64,000 nucleotides of DNA from Paenibacillus elgii NBRC 100335. Its GTDB lineage: Bacteria > Bacillota > Bacilli > Paenibacillales > NBRC-103111. Below, in pieces: positions 51,765-60,079 of this stretch. The translations under genes and the position numbers were made by a program. Position 1 is the first letter of the stretch, and every line of letters starts with the position of its first letter. The stretch spans positions 1 through 64,000 of the forward strand of contig NZ_BIMB01000028.1 in NCBI RefSeq assembly GCF_004000865.1, in the 5' to 3' direction. The notes under the pieces are model-generated. The model was given only the letters and a program-made list of their open reading frames with translations. It did not search any database and was not told where the DNA came from.

Positions 51765-53756
51765 ATGCTAGAAAAGTGGGTCAATACTTCAATCCGTATC
51801 AAACTAACCGTATTATTACTGGTGCTTTCTTTATTTCCCTTGCTGTGCAGCACCATCTTTTTGGCCAATTATTTGACAGCGGAAATTCAAAACGAGACCC
51901 GTGACAAAGAGAGAAGTCTGGCCTCATCCAATGTCGGATATATGGAGTATTGGGTGCGTAAACGGACGGAACTCGTACAAGAGATGATCGCAAAAAATCC
52001 GGTCTTCAAATCTGGCAATGTCGAAGCGATCAGACCCCTGCTGAAGGCGTTCGGGGAAATCGACAGCGAGGTCGAATACTACTCCTATGTGGACGCCAAC
52101 GGAATCAGCAATGCCGCCGACGGAAAAACTAGCCAAATTACCGACCGCGATTATTACAAGCAAGCCCGGGAAACCAAGAAGCCCGTCGTCAGCGACATGA
52201 TCGTGAGCCGCCAAACCGGCAAAAATGTCATCATCTTGCTTGTGCCTATGCTGAACGAAAAGAACGAATTTATCGGCGCGATTTCCACCATACTCAACTC
52301 CGAGATTTTGTACGGACTGACGTCAAATATCAAATTCGGGAAAACCGGCTTCGGCTTCCTGGTGACCTCCTACGGCACTGTCGTTACGTTCCGGGATGTG
52401 GCAGCCGTCGGCAAAAAAGTCGAAGAGGCGTTCACCGCAGAGCAAGCGGCGGTGTTCCGATCAGACATCTTGGCCAATGAGAGCGGTATGGTGACCTTCG
52501 CAGCCGAGGACGGCGAAAATATCGCCGCCTACGATACCGTGCCTTCTACGGGATGGAAAATCATTACGGTCGCTCCGGCCTCCGAAGTGTACGAAGGAAT
52601 CGCCAAGTCCAAGCTGATCTCTTGGATCTTCATCGCCGTATTCGTAGTCATCAACACGCTCTTGGCGCTGCTCATCTCCAGAGCCAACACGAAGCCGATC
52701 GTGCTTCTATCCCAGCTTCTCGAGCGGATTGGAACGGGCGATTTCACAACGCGACTCCCGGTCAAGTCCAAGGACGAAGTCGGGCAGCTGTCTGAGAACA
52801 TGAATACGATGCTGACTTCGATCGGAGGCATGATCCAGCAGGCCCATGCGACCGCCGAGCATGTCGCGGCTTCCTCCGAGGAGCTGAACGCGATTGCAGA
52901 CCAGTCGGTCGAAACCTCGAATCACGTCGCCGAGGCGATACAGCAAGTCGTCAACGGCTCGGAGGCGCAAGCGACAGGCGCGGAACAGACATCCAAGGCG
53001 ATGGAGGAAATGGCCGTCGGCGTACAAAGAATCGCCGAATCGTCTTCCAACGTCTCGGAGCTATCGTTCGCCTCGGCGCAGGAAGCGCGGGAAGGTAACC
53101 AGCTTGTCACTTCGGCGATTCGCCAAATGAAGTCGATTCAAGTTTCGGTCGGACAGACGGCATCCGATTTGGCGGCTCTCAACGAGTTGTCCCAAAAAAT
53201 CGGCAACATCGTCGAAGTCATCGCGGATATCTCGAATCAAACGCAGCTCTTGTCGCTCAACGCCTCCATCGAGGCGGCGCGCGCCGGGGAGCAAGGCCGG
53301 GGCTTCGCCGTCGTCGCCAATGAAGTCAAGAAGCTGGCGGAGCAGGCGAAGCAATCCGCCGACGATATCGCCGGTCTGGTGAAAGAGGTGCAGGGCTCGA
53401 CCCGTGCAGCGGTGACCTCGATGAATCAAGGGGTTGCCGACGTCGGTCAAGGCTCCAAGCTGATCACCGAAGCCGGAGAGCTGTTCCAAAACATTTACGC
53501 ATCCGTACAAAGCATTTCGGAGCAAATTCAAGAAATTTCTGCCGCCTCCGAGCAAATGTCGGCCGGAACGGAGGAAGTCAGCGCTTCGATGACCGAGCTG
53601 GTCACCATCTCGCAAGCTTCCCTCCAGAACGCGCAGGAAATTTTGGCTGCTTCCCAGCAGCAGCTTGCTTCGATGGAGGAAATCTCGTCTTCCTCCAAAT
53701 CGCTGAGCTCGATGTCGCAGGAGCTCAACGAAGAGCTGCTGAAGTTCAAGGTATAA
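51765..53756 (+). CDS. Methyl-accepting chemotaxis protein with dCache sensor
   Basis: A 663-residue receptor: TM1 about 12-32, double Cache sensor (about 35-275; [28 protein letters not shown] and [12 protein letters not shown]), TM2 about 283-303, HAMP to about 355, and a long coiled-coil signalling domain. The tip motif includes [20 protein letters not shown], the CheA/CheW contact. Ligands of such Cache domains are often amino acids or organic acids. The ATG follows CGGGAGGAACTTGC. Confidence 0.93.
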   Translation: MLEKWVNTSIRIKLTVLLLVLSLFPLLCSTIFLANYLTAEIQNETRDKERSLASSNVGYMEYWVRKRTELVQEMIAKNPVFKSGNVEAIRPLLKAFGEIDSEVEYYSYVDANGISNAADGKTSQITDRDYYKQARETKKPVVSDMIVSRQTGKNVIILLVPMLNEKNEFIGAISTILNSEILYGLTSNIKFGKTGFGFLVTSYGTVVTFRDVAAVGKKVEEAFTAEQAAVFRSDILANESGMVTFAAEDGENIAAYDTVPSTGWKIITVAPASEVYEGIAKSKLISWIFIAVFVVINTLLALLISRANTKPIVLLSQLLERIGTGDFTTRLPVKSKDEVGQLSENMNTMLTSIGGMIQQAHATAEHVAASSEELNAIADQSVETSNHVAEAIQQVVNGSEAQATGAEQTSKAMEEMAVGVQRIAESSSNVSELSFASAQEAREGNQLVTSAIRQMKSIQVSVGQTASDLAALNELSQKIGNIVEVIADISNQTQLLSLNASIEAARAGEQGRGFAVVANEVKKLAEQAKQSADDIAGLVKEVQGSTRAAVTSMNQGVADVGQGSKLITEAGELFQNIYASVQSISEQIQEISAASEQMSAGTEEVSASMTELVTISQASLQNAQEILAASQQQLASMEEISSSSKSLSSMSQELNEELLKFKV

Positions 53757-53761
53757 ACGGC

Positions 53762-53806
53762 AAAATCGGCAGATCCAAGGGTTATCCTCGGAGCTGCCGA
53801 TTTTTT
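53762..53806 (+). terminator. Terminator of the chemotaxis receptor gene
   Basis: AAAATCGGCAG / CTGCCGATTTT stem followed by a T-run. Confidence 0.85.
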
Positions 53807-54312
53807 AATTTTTAGACCAGTTTTCTCTCACAGAGACTAAGTTAAGCGGGTTGTTTGAGACAAAATGAGAGCAAAATTTCTCGGCGACGCATGATTCTAT
53901 ATTTAATTTCGATGTAAGGAAATCGGCGACGTGGAGAAATAAGGAAAATTCTATGCTTAAGTGGCTATAGCAATCGATTGCCATAAAGTGAACATTCACG
54001 AATTCTACAAATAATAATAATTTTGTTGAAAATGTCTATATTCACGTCGGTGCACCGTGGTTGTACGATGCTTTTTCCAGATTTTTGATCTCCTCTGGCT
54101 TTTGTGTCCTATTGTAAATAAGAGTAAACAGTGAAGCCTACAGCATCCCGGCTGTGTTGCTCTAGATGACGCGCCATCTACGGCGATATTAGGTTCCTGC
54201 ATGCCATATAATCAATGGGCCACGGCGAGCGACAGCTTCCCCATCGTTTCTTTCCGTGACTGCCGGAGCTCTGAGCGGCCTTGGAGATACGATCAACTAC
54301 GGCGATACTAAG
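53807..54312. other. AT-rich spacer with short direct repeats, no clear gene
   Basis: About 500 bp of composition unlike the flanks. CTACGGCGATA(T/C)TA(G/A)G occurs at 54177-54193 and 54296-54312. A plus-strand frame before the second copy reads SVTAGALSGLGDTINYGDTK, which looks protein-like but has no start or ribosome site, so it may be a gene fragment. Other open frames here have no support. Confidence 0.35.
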
Positions 54313-54504
54313 CTAAGACTTTTTATTCATTTTTTCTAGTTCTTCTAGTATTCGGTTAATTTTTCTGTCTCTTTTTTTATTAGATACGACGAACCAGGTA
54401 ATCAATATTACTAGGACAAGCAGCGGAATTAATGAAAGTGTTAGACTGAGATAAGCAGGCACCAAGTCCCATTGTTGAGAATTAGACACTACCTCATTAC
54501 CCAT
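54313..54504 (-). CDS. Small single-helix membrane protein
   Basis: A 63-residue protein with one hydrophobic helix (about 18-41) and a basic, coiled-coil-like C-terminus (KKRDRKINRILEELEKMNKK). A good TAGGAGGTT site precedes the ATG. The topology resembles small holin-like or phospholipase D-nuclease N-terminal (PLDc_N)-like membrane proteins, but the family is not identified. It is divergent from the secreted-protein gene at 54602. Confidence 0.6.
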   Translation of the reverse strand: MGNEVVSNSQQWDLVPAYLSLTLSLIPLLVLVILITWFVVSNKKRDRKINRILEELEKMNKKS

Positions 54505-54601
54505 TAAATGTAACCTCCTATAAAATTTGTAATTTGTTGAAAATTAGACTACAATAAAACCTGTAACTATATCCACATTATACCATAGAGGAGAGTAGAA
54601 A

Positions 54602-55336
54602 ATGAAAAAAATATCTACACTAGCTTTAATTGCTTCATTGTCCATGTCCTTTGCCGCGGTCGGTTCTGCTGAGGACGCGCTGAAGCCCTCAACCTCGACT
54701 CAAGTTCAGGTGAATCAAACTAAACTGAGTCAACGCGACATTGACGGTCTTAAACAAGGTTTCACAGAATTTGGTGTATCGCCGACTACACAAGAAAGCT
54801 TGATTAAAAAAATTGAAGCTGGTCAATTAATTGACTCTATCAATCCAGAAATGAAAGATAAGGGTTTTGCCGTTGAAACAACTGCAGAAACAGAAGATTC
54901 AATTATTCGCACTACTAAGGTTACCTTTCCGGATGGTTCAGTAAGAGTACAAAATGTCTCAGAGCCGAAACAAACAATTTTTCCTAGCGCCGTTGAAGGT
55001 GGCCTCAAACAGTGTGGTAGTGGTTATTGCACTGTTACCGATGCAACTGTTTCCGATTCGGCTGTCGTATTTAAGGCCGATTTCAAGGCTAGCTATACTT
55101 TAGTCGATGGCGATTTTAACGATTCTATTAGCTCCGTTAGGGACTACCACATCACAACTTATGGTGGGACGTACTCTAACGCTGACCTCAAGATTGATAA
55201 ACAAAATGAATCTTTGGAGGGACCTGCTCGTGCATCTTTAAGATTCGCATGGACAGCATGGAATGGCTCGACTACCTCTACTTATTACTTGCACTTATAC
55301 GTCGGAAATAATAAAGCAACTTCTCAACAAGGCTGA
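54602..55336 (+). CDS. Secreted protein of unknown function in an AT-rich island
   Basis: A 244-residue exported protein with signal peptide (cleavage near GSAED, about 23). A helical part (about 38-85) is followed by a beta-rich domain (about 95-240) with a close Cys pair in KQCGSGYCTVTDATV, probably a disulfide outside the cell. VVFKADFKASYTLVDGDFND is the most regular stretch. I do not recognise a family with confidence. Codon use is more AT-rich than in neighbours and an IS remnant follows, so it may have been acquired. Confidence 0.7.
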   Translation: MKKISTLALIASLSMSFAAVGSAEDALKPSTSTQVQVNQTKLSQRDIDGLKQGFTEFGVSPTTQESLIKKIEAGQLIDSINPEMKDKGFAVETTAETEDSIIRTTKVTFPDGSVRVQNVSEPKQTIFPSAVEGGLKQCGSGYCTVTDATVSDSAVVFKADFKASYTLVDGDFNDSISSVRDYHITTYGGTYSNADLKIDKQNESLEGPARASLRFAWTAWNGSTTSTYYLHLYVGNNKATSQQG

Positions 55337-55399
55337 TCCTAAAACTTGCCCAAGGTTAGGAACTGTGACCCGACTTGTGGACAATTTTTAGTAGTCATA
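55337..55399. other. Short spacer before the IS remnant
   Basis: No gene or clear terminator; sequence remains AT-rich. Confidence 0.3.
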
Positions 55400-55600
55400 A
55401 GCTTAACTTACTAGCAGATGACCCTGGAATTCATAAGGGGTCATCTTTTTAATGTACATTGATATCGCTCTTAGTCAGCAACACGTAATTTGAACCTCTT
55501 CAATAGTCAGGCAACATCTGAAACCAACCTCATCCTTCATGTGACCTAAAAACGATTCCATGGAAGCGTCGTTGGGACTGAGACTGTTTTGGGCCAGCCT
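55400..55600 (-). mobile_element. Decayed 3' end of an IS3-family (IS150-type) transposase gene
   Basis: The minus strand reads QNSLSPNDASMESFLGHMKD then EVGF, equivalent to the conserved SRxGNxxDNAxMESFFGxLKDE block around the catalytic Glu of IS3-family OrfB. After a stop it continues MYIKKMTPYEFQGHLL, equivalent to the family's C-terminal 'K-x-M-T-P-x-x-Y/F-R-x-x-L'. Stops and frame changes show it is dead. Decayed transposase sequence may extend to about 55790. Complete ends were not found. Confidence 0.75.
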
Positions 55601-55809
55601 TGGCGATAATGCCAGATTGTATGAAAATCTCCCGAAGGTGTCTGTCCCGCGTAGGCTTGTACCGCTACAAATTTGAAAGCAGGCGTGTAGGTAATGATCG
55701 AATCGGACAAATGTTGCACATTAAGAATTCGTCTCCAACTTCTGATCTGTCTTTTGTAAATAACCTGTGTTCGACTCACACCTTATCCTTATTCTGAATA
55801 AAACATAAA

Positions 55810-55857
55810 TGACCCACAAGAGGGGCACCTTTTTCAAAGTATCCCTCTTGTAGGTCA
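55810..55857 (-). terminator. Long-stem hairpin after the PH-domain gene
   Basis: TGACC(C)ACAAGAGGG pairs with CCCTCTTGT(A)GGTCA around an 18-nt loop. It follows the PH-domain gene on the minus strand. The T-run is imperfect (TTTATGTTTTATT). It could also be a joined pair of IS ends, given the remnant next door. Confidence 0.55.
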
Positions 55858-55906
55858 CAATTCATCATTTCACTTGGCAGTTTTTTGCAAGTGCGACAAC
55901 CCGCCG

Positions 55907-56527
55907 CTATTGGTTGATATACTTCTCGAATACGAATCCGAAGTCTTTGACTTTATACTGCTTGCGGGCACTAGTCAGCCAATCGAACGCCGCTTGGTTG
56001 ATTTCCTTGAACTGCCCGGCGGTATCGATGTCGTGCTTGACCACGCGGTTCAAGGTAGAGGACGCCAGTTCGAGACTTTCCTTCGCGTACGCCATCGTCA
56101 CTTCGTTCTCATGCGTGAGCTCGGAAATCTTGATGAGCGCTTTGTACAAATCTTTGACCTCGGCAATATGCTTCTTATGCACATCGATGGAGAACGCTGC
56201 GGACCCGGAGCCCATCGTAAATTTGATTTCGACGTCCAGATCCACCGTTCCGGCCGTTTCCAGCAGAACGTCCGAGATGCTGTAGGTGCTGTAGCTGTAG
56301 CGGTGCAGTGTGCGCTTCTTGCTGATGGCGCTCGTGCCGTCCAGATGGATCAGTGCAAGATTAGTGAAGCAGTATTCGTCCGTCTTGGACTTGATAAGGA
56401 AGTAAATTTTCTCGTTGTCTTCGTGCATCACATAATCGTCGGAGTCGACCTTGTCGTAATCCTGCGGTTTAATGACCGACCCGATGTCACTGATTCCCAA
56501 GATGTCGGCGGCTACTTTCCCAAACAT
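55907..56527 (-). CDS. Bacterial PH-domain protein (YvbH-like)
   Basis: A 206-residue protein with a bacterial pleckstrin-homology domain (about 1-125; KSKTDEYCFTNLALIHLDGT and RTLHRYSYSTYSISDVLLET) followed by a helical YvbH-type extension (about 135-206). The family forms ring-like oligomers in solved structures. The cellular role is unclear. The ATG follows GAGAGGGATGATGAC. Confidence 0.85.
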   Translation of the reverse strand: MFGKVAADILGISDIGSVIKPQDYDKVDSDDYVMHEDNEKIYFLIKSKTDEYCFTNLALIHLDGTSAISKKRTLHRYSYSTYSISDVLLETAGTVDLDVEIKFTMGSGSAAFSIDVHKKHIAEVKDLYKALIKISELTHENEVTMAYAKESLELASSTLNRVVKHDIDTAGQFKEINQAAFDWLTSARKQYKVKDFGFVFEKYINQ

Positions 56528-56670
56528 GTCATCATCCCTCTCCCTGGTCTGCTGGATCTGTTCAATCCAACACGATTATATCATTCCGCGCGCTTGAACG
56601 ATATTCTCCAGCACCCGCCTCGCGATCCTTCATTTACAATTTTCCATCTTTTCGGTAAAATGAATTTACA

Positions 56671-56690
56671 AGTTAGTTATTCAACTAACT
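56671..56690. promoter_or_regulatory. Perfect palindromic operator before the TetR gene
   Basis: AGTTAGTT-ATTC-AACTAACT, 18 bp before the TTG start, in the expected promoter. It probably binds the TetR product for autoregulation. Confidence 0.75.
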
Positions 56691-56708
56691 AAGACAGGAG
56701 GGATTCAC

Positions 56709-57293
56709 TTGGCCAAGCCCAACGGCATCAGCAAGCAGGAGCTGATCGAGTCTGCGAAACGGTGCATCCGGGACAAGGGCATCGACAAATTGACGCTCAA
56801 GGCGGTGGCCGAAGGAGCCGGGGTCACGCAGGGAACCGTCTACTATCATTTCAAGACGAAGGAGCAGCTGCTGTTCGAAATCGTTCAATCACTCTGCGAC
56901 GCCTCATGGAAGGTTGTGCAGCCCGCTCAAACGGCTGGCGAAGACCGGCTGGCCTCTATTCTTCAAGCGCTGGCCGGGGCCCGCGAGCGCGCCGCTTATC
57001 GATCGTTCTACCACACGCTGTTTTTCTCGCTCGTCGTCCACAGCCTTCAAAACGAAGAGATGCTGAAGCAGCTCGGCCGATTGCTGGAGAAGGAAAATGC
57101 GCAGGCCGCCGAATTGCTGGACGGGTGGCTGCCCGCTTCCGCCCGCTCCATCGTATCCATGGAAAGCTGGGGGATTCTTGCCAACGCGCTGATGGACGGT
57201 CTCGCCCTGCAGGCCTTAATCAATCCGGACTTCGAGTCGGAGAAGATTTATGCGGAGCTGTCGGCGCTCCTTGCCCGAATCGCAGCCGAATGA
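56709..57293 (+). CDS. TetR/AcrR-family transcriptional regulator
   Basis: A 194-residue regulator. The N-terminal helix-turn-helix (about 8-55) has TLKAVAEGAGVTQGTVYYHFKTKEQLLFEIV in two parts, the classic TetR signature, followed by a helical ligand-binding domain. The TTG at 56709 follows ACAGGAGGGATTCAC. It is 37 bp upstream of the DUF5367 membrane protein gene, the likely target along with itself. Confidence 0.88.
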   Translation: MAKPNGISKQELIESAKRCIRDKGIDKLTLKAVAEGAGVTQGTVYYHFKTKEQLLFEIVQSLCDASWKVVQPAQTAGEDRLASILQALAGARERAAYRSFYHTLFFSLVVHSLQNEEMLKQLGRLLEKENAQAAELLDGWLPASARSIVSMESWGILANALMDGLALQALINPDFESEKIYAELSALLARIAAE

Positions 57294-57330
57294 ACACATT
57301 AACATTCATTCCAGAAAGGAGGAGGCTTTC

Positions 57331-57732
57331 GTGCCTTTGTTTGCCGTTATCGGTTTTGTCGTGTGGCTGGCGGCGACCGCCGTCTTTCGCTTATGGGGAG
57401 CGGAGCTGCTTGCCCCCCATACCCCTCTGCTGTGGGCCACGTTTATCGGGGTCGTCCCTGTCGTTGCGCTTTTGCTAAAGTTGTCTTTCGCGTGGGGCAA
57501 AGCCGCTCCGGCGGAGCGGCCCTTGGCTGCGCTGCTTCTGGCTCTTCCGGGGATGCTGCTGGATATCGTCAGCACAAGCTTTCACACGCTGGTATTTCCC
57601 GCCATCCCCGTATCCGGGCTCTATTTATTTTCCGCCTGGCTGCTGTGGGCCTATTCCCTGATTCTGCTTGGGGGCATGCTTCCGGCGCTCCGGGCGAAAT
57701 TTCGATTATCGCTTAAACACAACGCGCGGTAA
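57331..57732 (+). CDS. DUF5367-family four-helix membrane protein
   Basis: A 133-residue integral membrane protein with four helices (about 2-22, 31-51, 62-85 and 95-118) that matches the DUF5367 pattern (FAVIGFVVWLAATAVFRLWG at the start and PGMLLDIVSTSFHTLVFP in the third helix). The function is unknown; such genes often sit behind TetR regulators. The GTG follows AAAGGAGGAGGCTTTC. A truncated copy of its 3' end lies at 58880-58970. Confidence 0.75.
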   Translation: MPLFAVIGFVVWLAATAVFRLWGAELLAPHTPLLWATFIGVVPVVALLLKLSFAWGKAAPAERPLAALLLALPGMLLDIVSTSFHTLVFPAIPVSGLYLFSAWLLWAYSLILLGGMLPALRAKFRLSLKHNAR

Positions 57733-57804
57733 TGCCGACAGATGAAACGGGAGGCTGCTTTAATCGAGGCCTAAAAGCTTATTCCCCACGGTGCGGTACG
57801 CCTG

Positions 57805-58784
57805 CTATTTCATCATGAGCTTCGGCATCTCGTCGAGCAACCAATCTAAGGTAACCGGATCGTAAAACGACCATTTGTTGCCGACCACATAGGCTTTCCC
57901 AGTTTTCACCGCGGGGAGGTTGCGCCATACGGGGCTATTCATGAGCTCCTCCGCCCCTTTTTTGGCGTTCTCGTTATGGTCCAGCGTGACTAGGAAAATC
58001 CGGTCTCCGGCATAGTCGGGCAGCGCTTCATTCGAGATCGACTGCCACAGAAGGGTCGGCTTATCTTTAAAAAGAGCCGCCACTTTCTCCGGACGCGAAA
58101 ATCCGAGCGCATCGTAGAGCGTGGAGCTAAGCCGCTGATTCCCGTACACATAGAGCAGCTTATCCTGGAAAAAGACGAAGGCCGAAGCCGTTTCGCCCTC
58201 CTTGATGTAAGGCTTGAGCTGCTCCCGCTTCTGCTGGGCTTTTGCTTTGTACCGGGCCGTCCAGGCTTCCGCTTCCTTGCTTTTTCCCAGCACGTCGCCC
58301 ATCGTCTTCATTCGCGTAAAAACATCATCCGTATAGCTCACCGCTACGGTAGGAGCTACCTTGGATAAGGCATCCAGGCTAGTCTGCTCCAGAAAATCGG
58401 GGACAATAATAAGATCCGGGCTGAGCGAAAGGACTTTCTCCACATTGGGGTTCACTCCCTCCCCTCCGATATCTTCGATCCCCTGCAGCTGATCCTTGGT
58501 CAGAATGAGATTGGCATTGATCCAATTCGTAGCGACCGGCTTTACGCCCAAAGAGATCGCCTCGGCGGCATAATATGGACGACGGCCCTTTGAGGGGCGG
58601 CCGGAATGGGTACCTCGCGGCCCTTGGCATCTTTAAACAATCGGGTCGCCGCTTCCTTATTGGCAGATTCTTGGCCTTGCCCGGCAGCGTCCGGAGTGCC
58701 CGTAGTACTGGCGCAAGCCAGCAGCAGAGAGGCCATCAGAATCAAGGCGCCGATTAGGGAAATCACTTTTTTGACAGACAGCAT
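57805..58784 (-). pseudogene. Iron-siderophore-binding lipoprotein, frameshifted
   Basis: The first frame (from ATG 58784) gives a lipoprotein signal with Cys24 (SLLLAC) and RLFKDAKGREVPIPAAPQR, then stops at about 58542. The main body (58578 down to 57805) continues in another frame (YAAEAISLGVKPVATNWINA onward) to the normal C-terminus. One missing base near 58578-58582 (CATATTATGCC) would restore a single FeuA/YfiY-type binding protein of about 325 residues. A Fur box lies upstream. It is either a recent inactivation or a sequencing error; no permease genes are beside it. Confidence 0.8.
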
Positions 58785-58803
58785 AATTTCCTCTCATATG
58801 AGA

Positions 58804-58820
58804 TTGATAATCATTATCAT
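58804..58820. promoter_or_regulatory. Fur box before the frameshifted lipoprotein gene
   Basis: TGATAAT-C-ATTATCA, a perfect 7-1-7 Fur motif, 21 bp upstream of the ATG at 58784. Confidence 0.85.
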
Positions 58821-58879
58821 ATCCGACATCTTACATGACTCGCACCGGTCCGGCAACGGATATTTTCAACGATCGGACT

Positions 58880-58970
58880 AGCTCCACAGGCTGGTATTCC
58901 CCGCATCCCCGCATCCGGGCGAGATTTCCAATAATGTCTAAACAAAACGCAGAGCAATGCCGACAATTAG
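58880..58970 (+). pseudogene. Truncated duplicate of the DUF5367 gene 3' end
   Basis: Starts AGCTCCACAGGCTGGTATTC and matches 57577-57619 with substitutions, then jumps at GGGC to sequence matching 57692-57748. The copy has therefore lost about 76 bp between two GGGC microhomologies. Together with the intact gene it flanks the iron-binding lipoprotein gene. Confidence 0.7.
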
Positions 58971-59027
58971 AAATGAGCCTTGAATACACGGCACATTATT
59001 CATCATGAGAAAAGGAACGAACACTGC

Positions 59028-59828
59028 ATGAACCCCATGAATCCGCGGTTAATTCACAGTAAAGAAACGTCGTACTTCATTATCAGCCTGCTCTTTAGCA
59101 TCATGGTCTATTTTGGCCTGGTCATTTCGCTGATCGGCATCTTTTATCTGGCGATAGGTCTTGGCATCACGTTTTTCCTTCACGGCCTTATGATCGGCCA
59201 CATCCGAAGCAATGGGGTCAAGCTGACGGAGCATCAGTTCCCTGCCGTGCACCGGAAAGTGCGCGAGCTATGCGCCCAGATGGACATCCGGCAGGTTCCC
59301 GACGTGTTCGTTCTTCAATCGGACGGGATGCTGAACGCTTTCGCCTCGCGTTTTTTCGGCCGCAACTTCATTGTGCTGTATTCCAATTTATTCGAAATGG
59401 CGGACAGCGAAAAAGACGAACTGACTTACGTCATCGCGCATGAATTGGCGCATATCAAACGGAATCACATGACCAAAAGCCTGCTGCTGCTACCCGCCCA
59501 ATGGATGCCTTTTCTGGGCAAAGCTTATTCGAGAGCCTGCGAATACACCTGCGACCGGATGGCGGCGGCTTATACGGGGAACGTCCCGGCTGCCGTCTCC
59601 GCCCTGACCATTTTGGCCATCGGCCGAACGATGTACGCCAAGGTCAACGTCGCCGAATACATCGCCGAGAGCCGTAAGGAAACGGGCTTCTTCGTCTGGT
59701 TCAGCTACGCCCTGTCGACCCATCCGCCGCTGCCCAAGCGCATCGAGCAGATGGAGCTGATGCAGGCGCAGCCGCAGCTATTCGGTTATGCCTCGCCCGC
59801 CTTCGAGCGGGAGCCCTTCGCCTCCTGA
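59028..59828 (+). CDS. M48-family membrane zinc metallopeptidase
   Basis: A 266-residue HtpX-like peptidase with two N-terminal membrane helices (about 15-55). The active site is HELAH (His138, Glu139, His142), with the third ligand probably Glu172 in ACEYTCDRMAA. The conserved THPPLPKRIEQM segment follows near the end. M48 enzymes degrade damaged membrane proteins or act in spore development. The start has only AAAGGAAC upstream; an earlier in-frame start at 58980 is less likely. Confidence 0.85.
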   Translation: MNPMNPRLIHSKETSYFIISLLFSIMVYFGLVISLIGIFYLAIGLGITFFLHGLMIGHIRSNGVKLTEHQFPAVHRKVRELCAQMDIRQVPDVFVLQSDGMLNAFASRFFGRNFIVLYSNLFEMADSEKDELTYVIAHELAHIKRNHMTKSLLLLPAQWMPFLGKAYSRACEYTCDRMAAAYTGNVPAAVSALTILAIGRTMYAKVNVAEYIAESRKETGFFVWFSYALSTHPPLPKRIEQMELMQAQPQLFGYASPAFEREPFAS

Positions 59829-59858
59829 CGGACCGACGGGCAGCGAATCCAAACAGAG

Positions 59859-59891
59859 AAGCCTGCCATTTTGCGATGGCGGGCTTTTTTT
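59859..59891 (+). terminator. Terminator of the M48 peptidase gene
   Basis: AAGCCTGCCAT / (G)ATGGCGGGCTT stem followed by TTTTTT. Confidence 0.85.
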
Positions 59892-59996
59892 GAAACATTT
59901 TCCTGGACGGCCCGTATTAGCAGGTTAAGATATGACAAATTTCCTAAAAATCTCTTTAATTATCCGGTAGTATAAGTCGAATTTACTAGAAAATTG

Positions 59997-60025
59997 TCGA
60001 CAATGCAGGAAATAACTCTTATACT
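59997..60025 (+). promoter_or_regulatory. Housekeeping-type promoter of the stalk/MORN gene
   Basis: TCGACA-N17-TATACT, 54 bp before the ATG, in an AT-rich stretch. It matches sigma-A hexamers at most positions with optimal spacing. Confidence 0.6.
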
Positions 60026-60079
60026 ATTTGTAATATTTTGTTATTGCCACCGAAAACTTACCCAAAGGAGCAACCCGCT

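Noticed and set aside
55810..55857. Hairpin read as a pair of IS terminal inverted repeats
   Set aside because: Its position just after the PH-domain gene fits a terminator better; no matching target duplication or second end was found.
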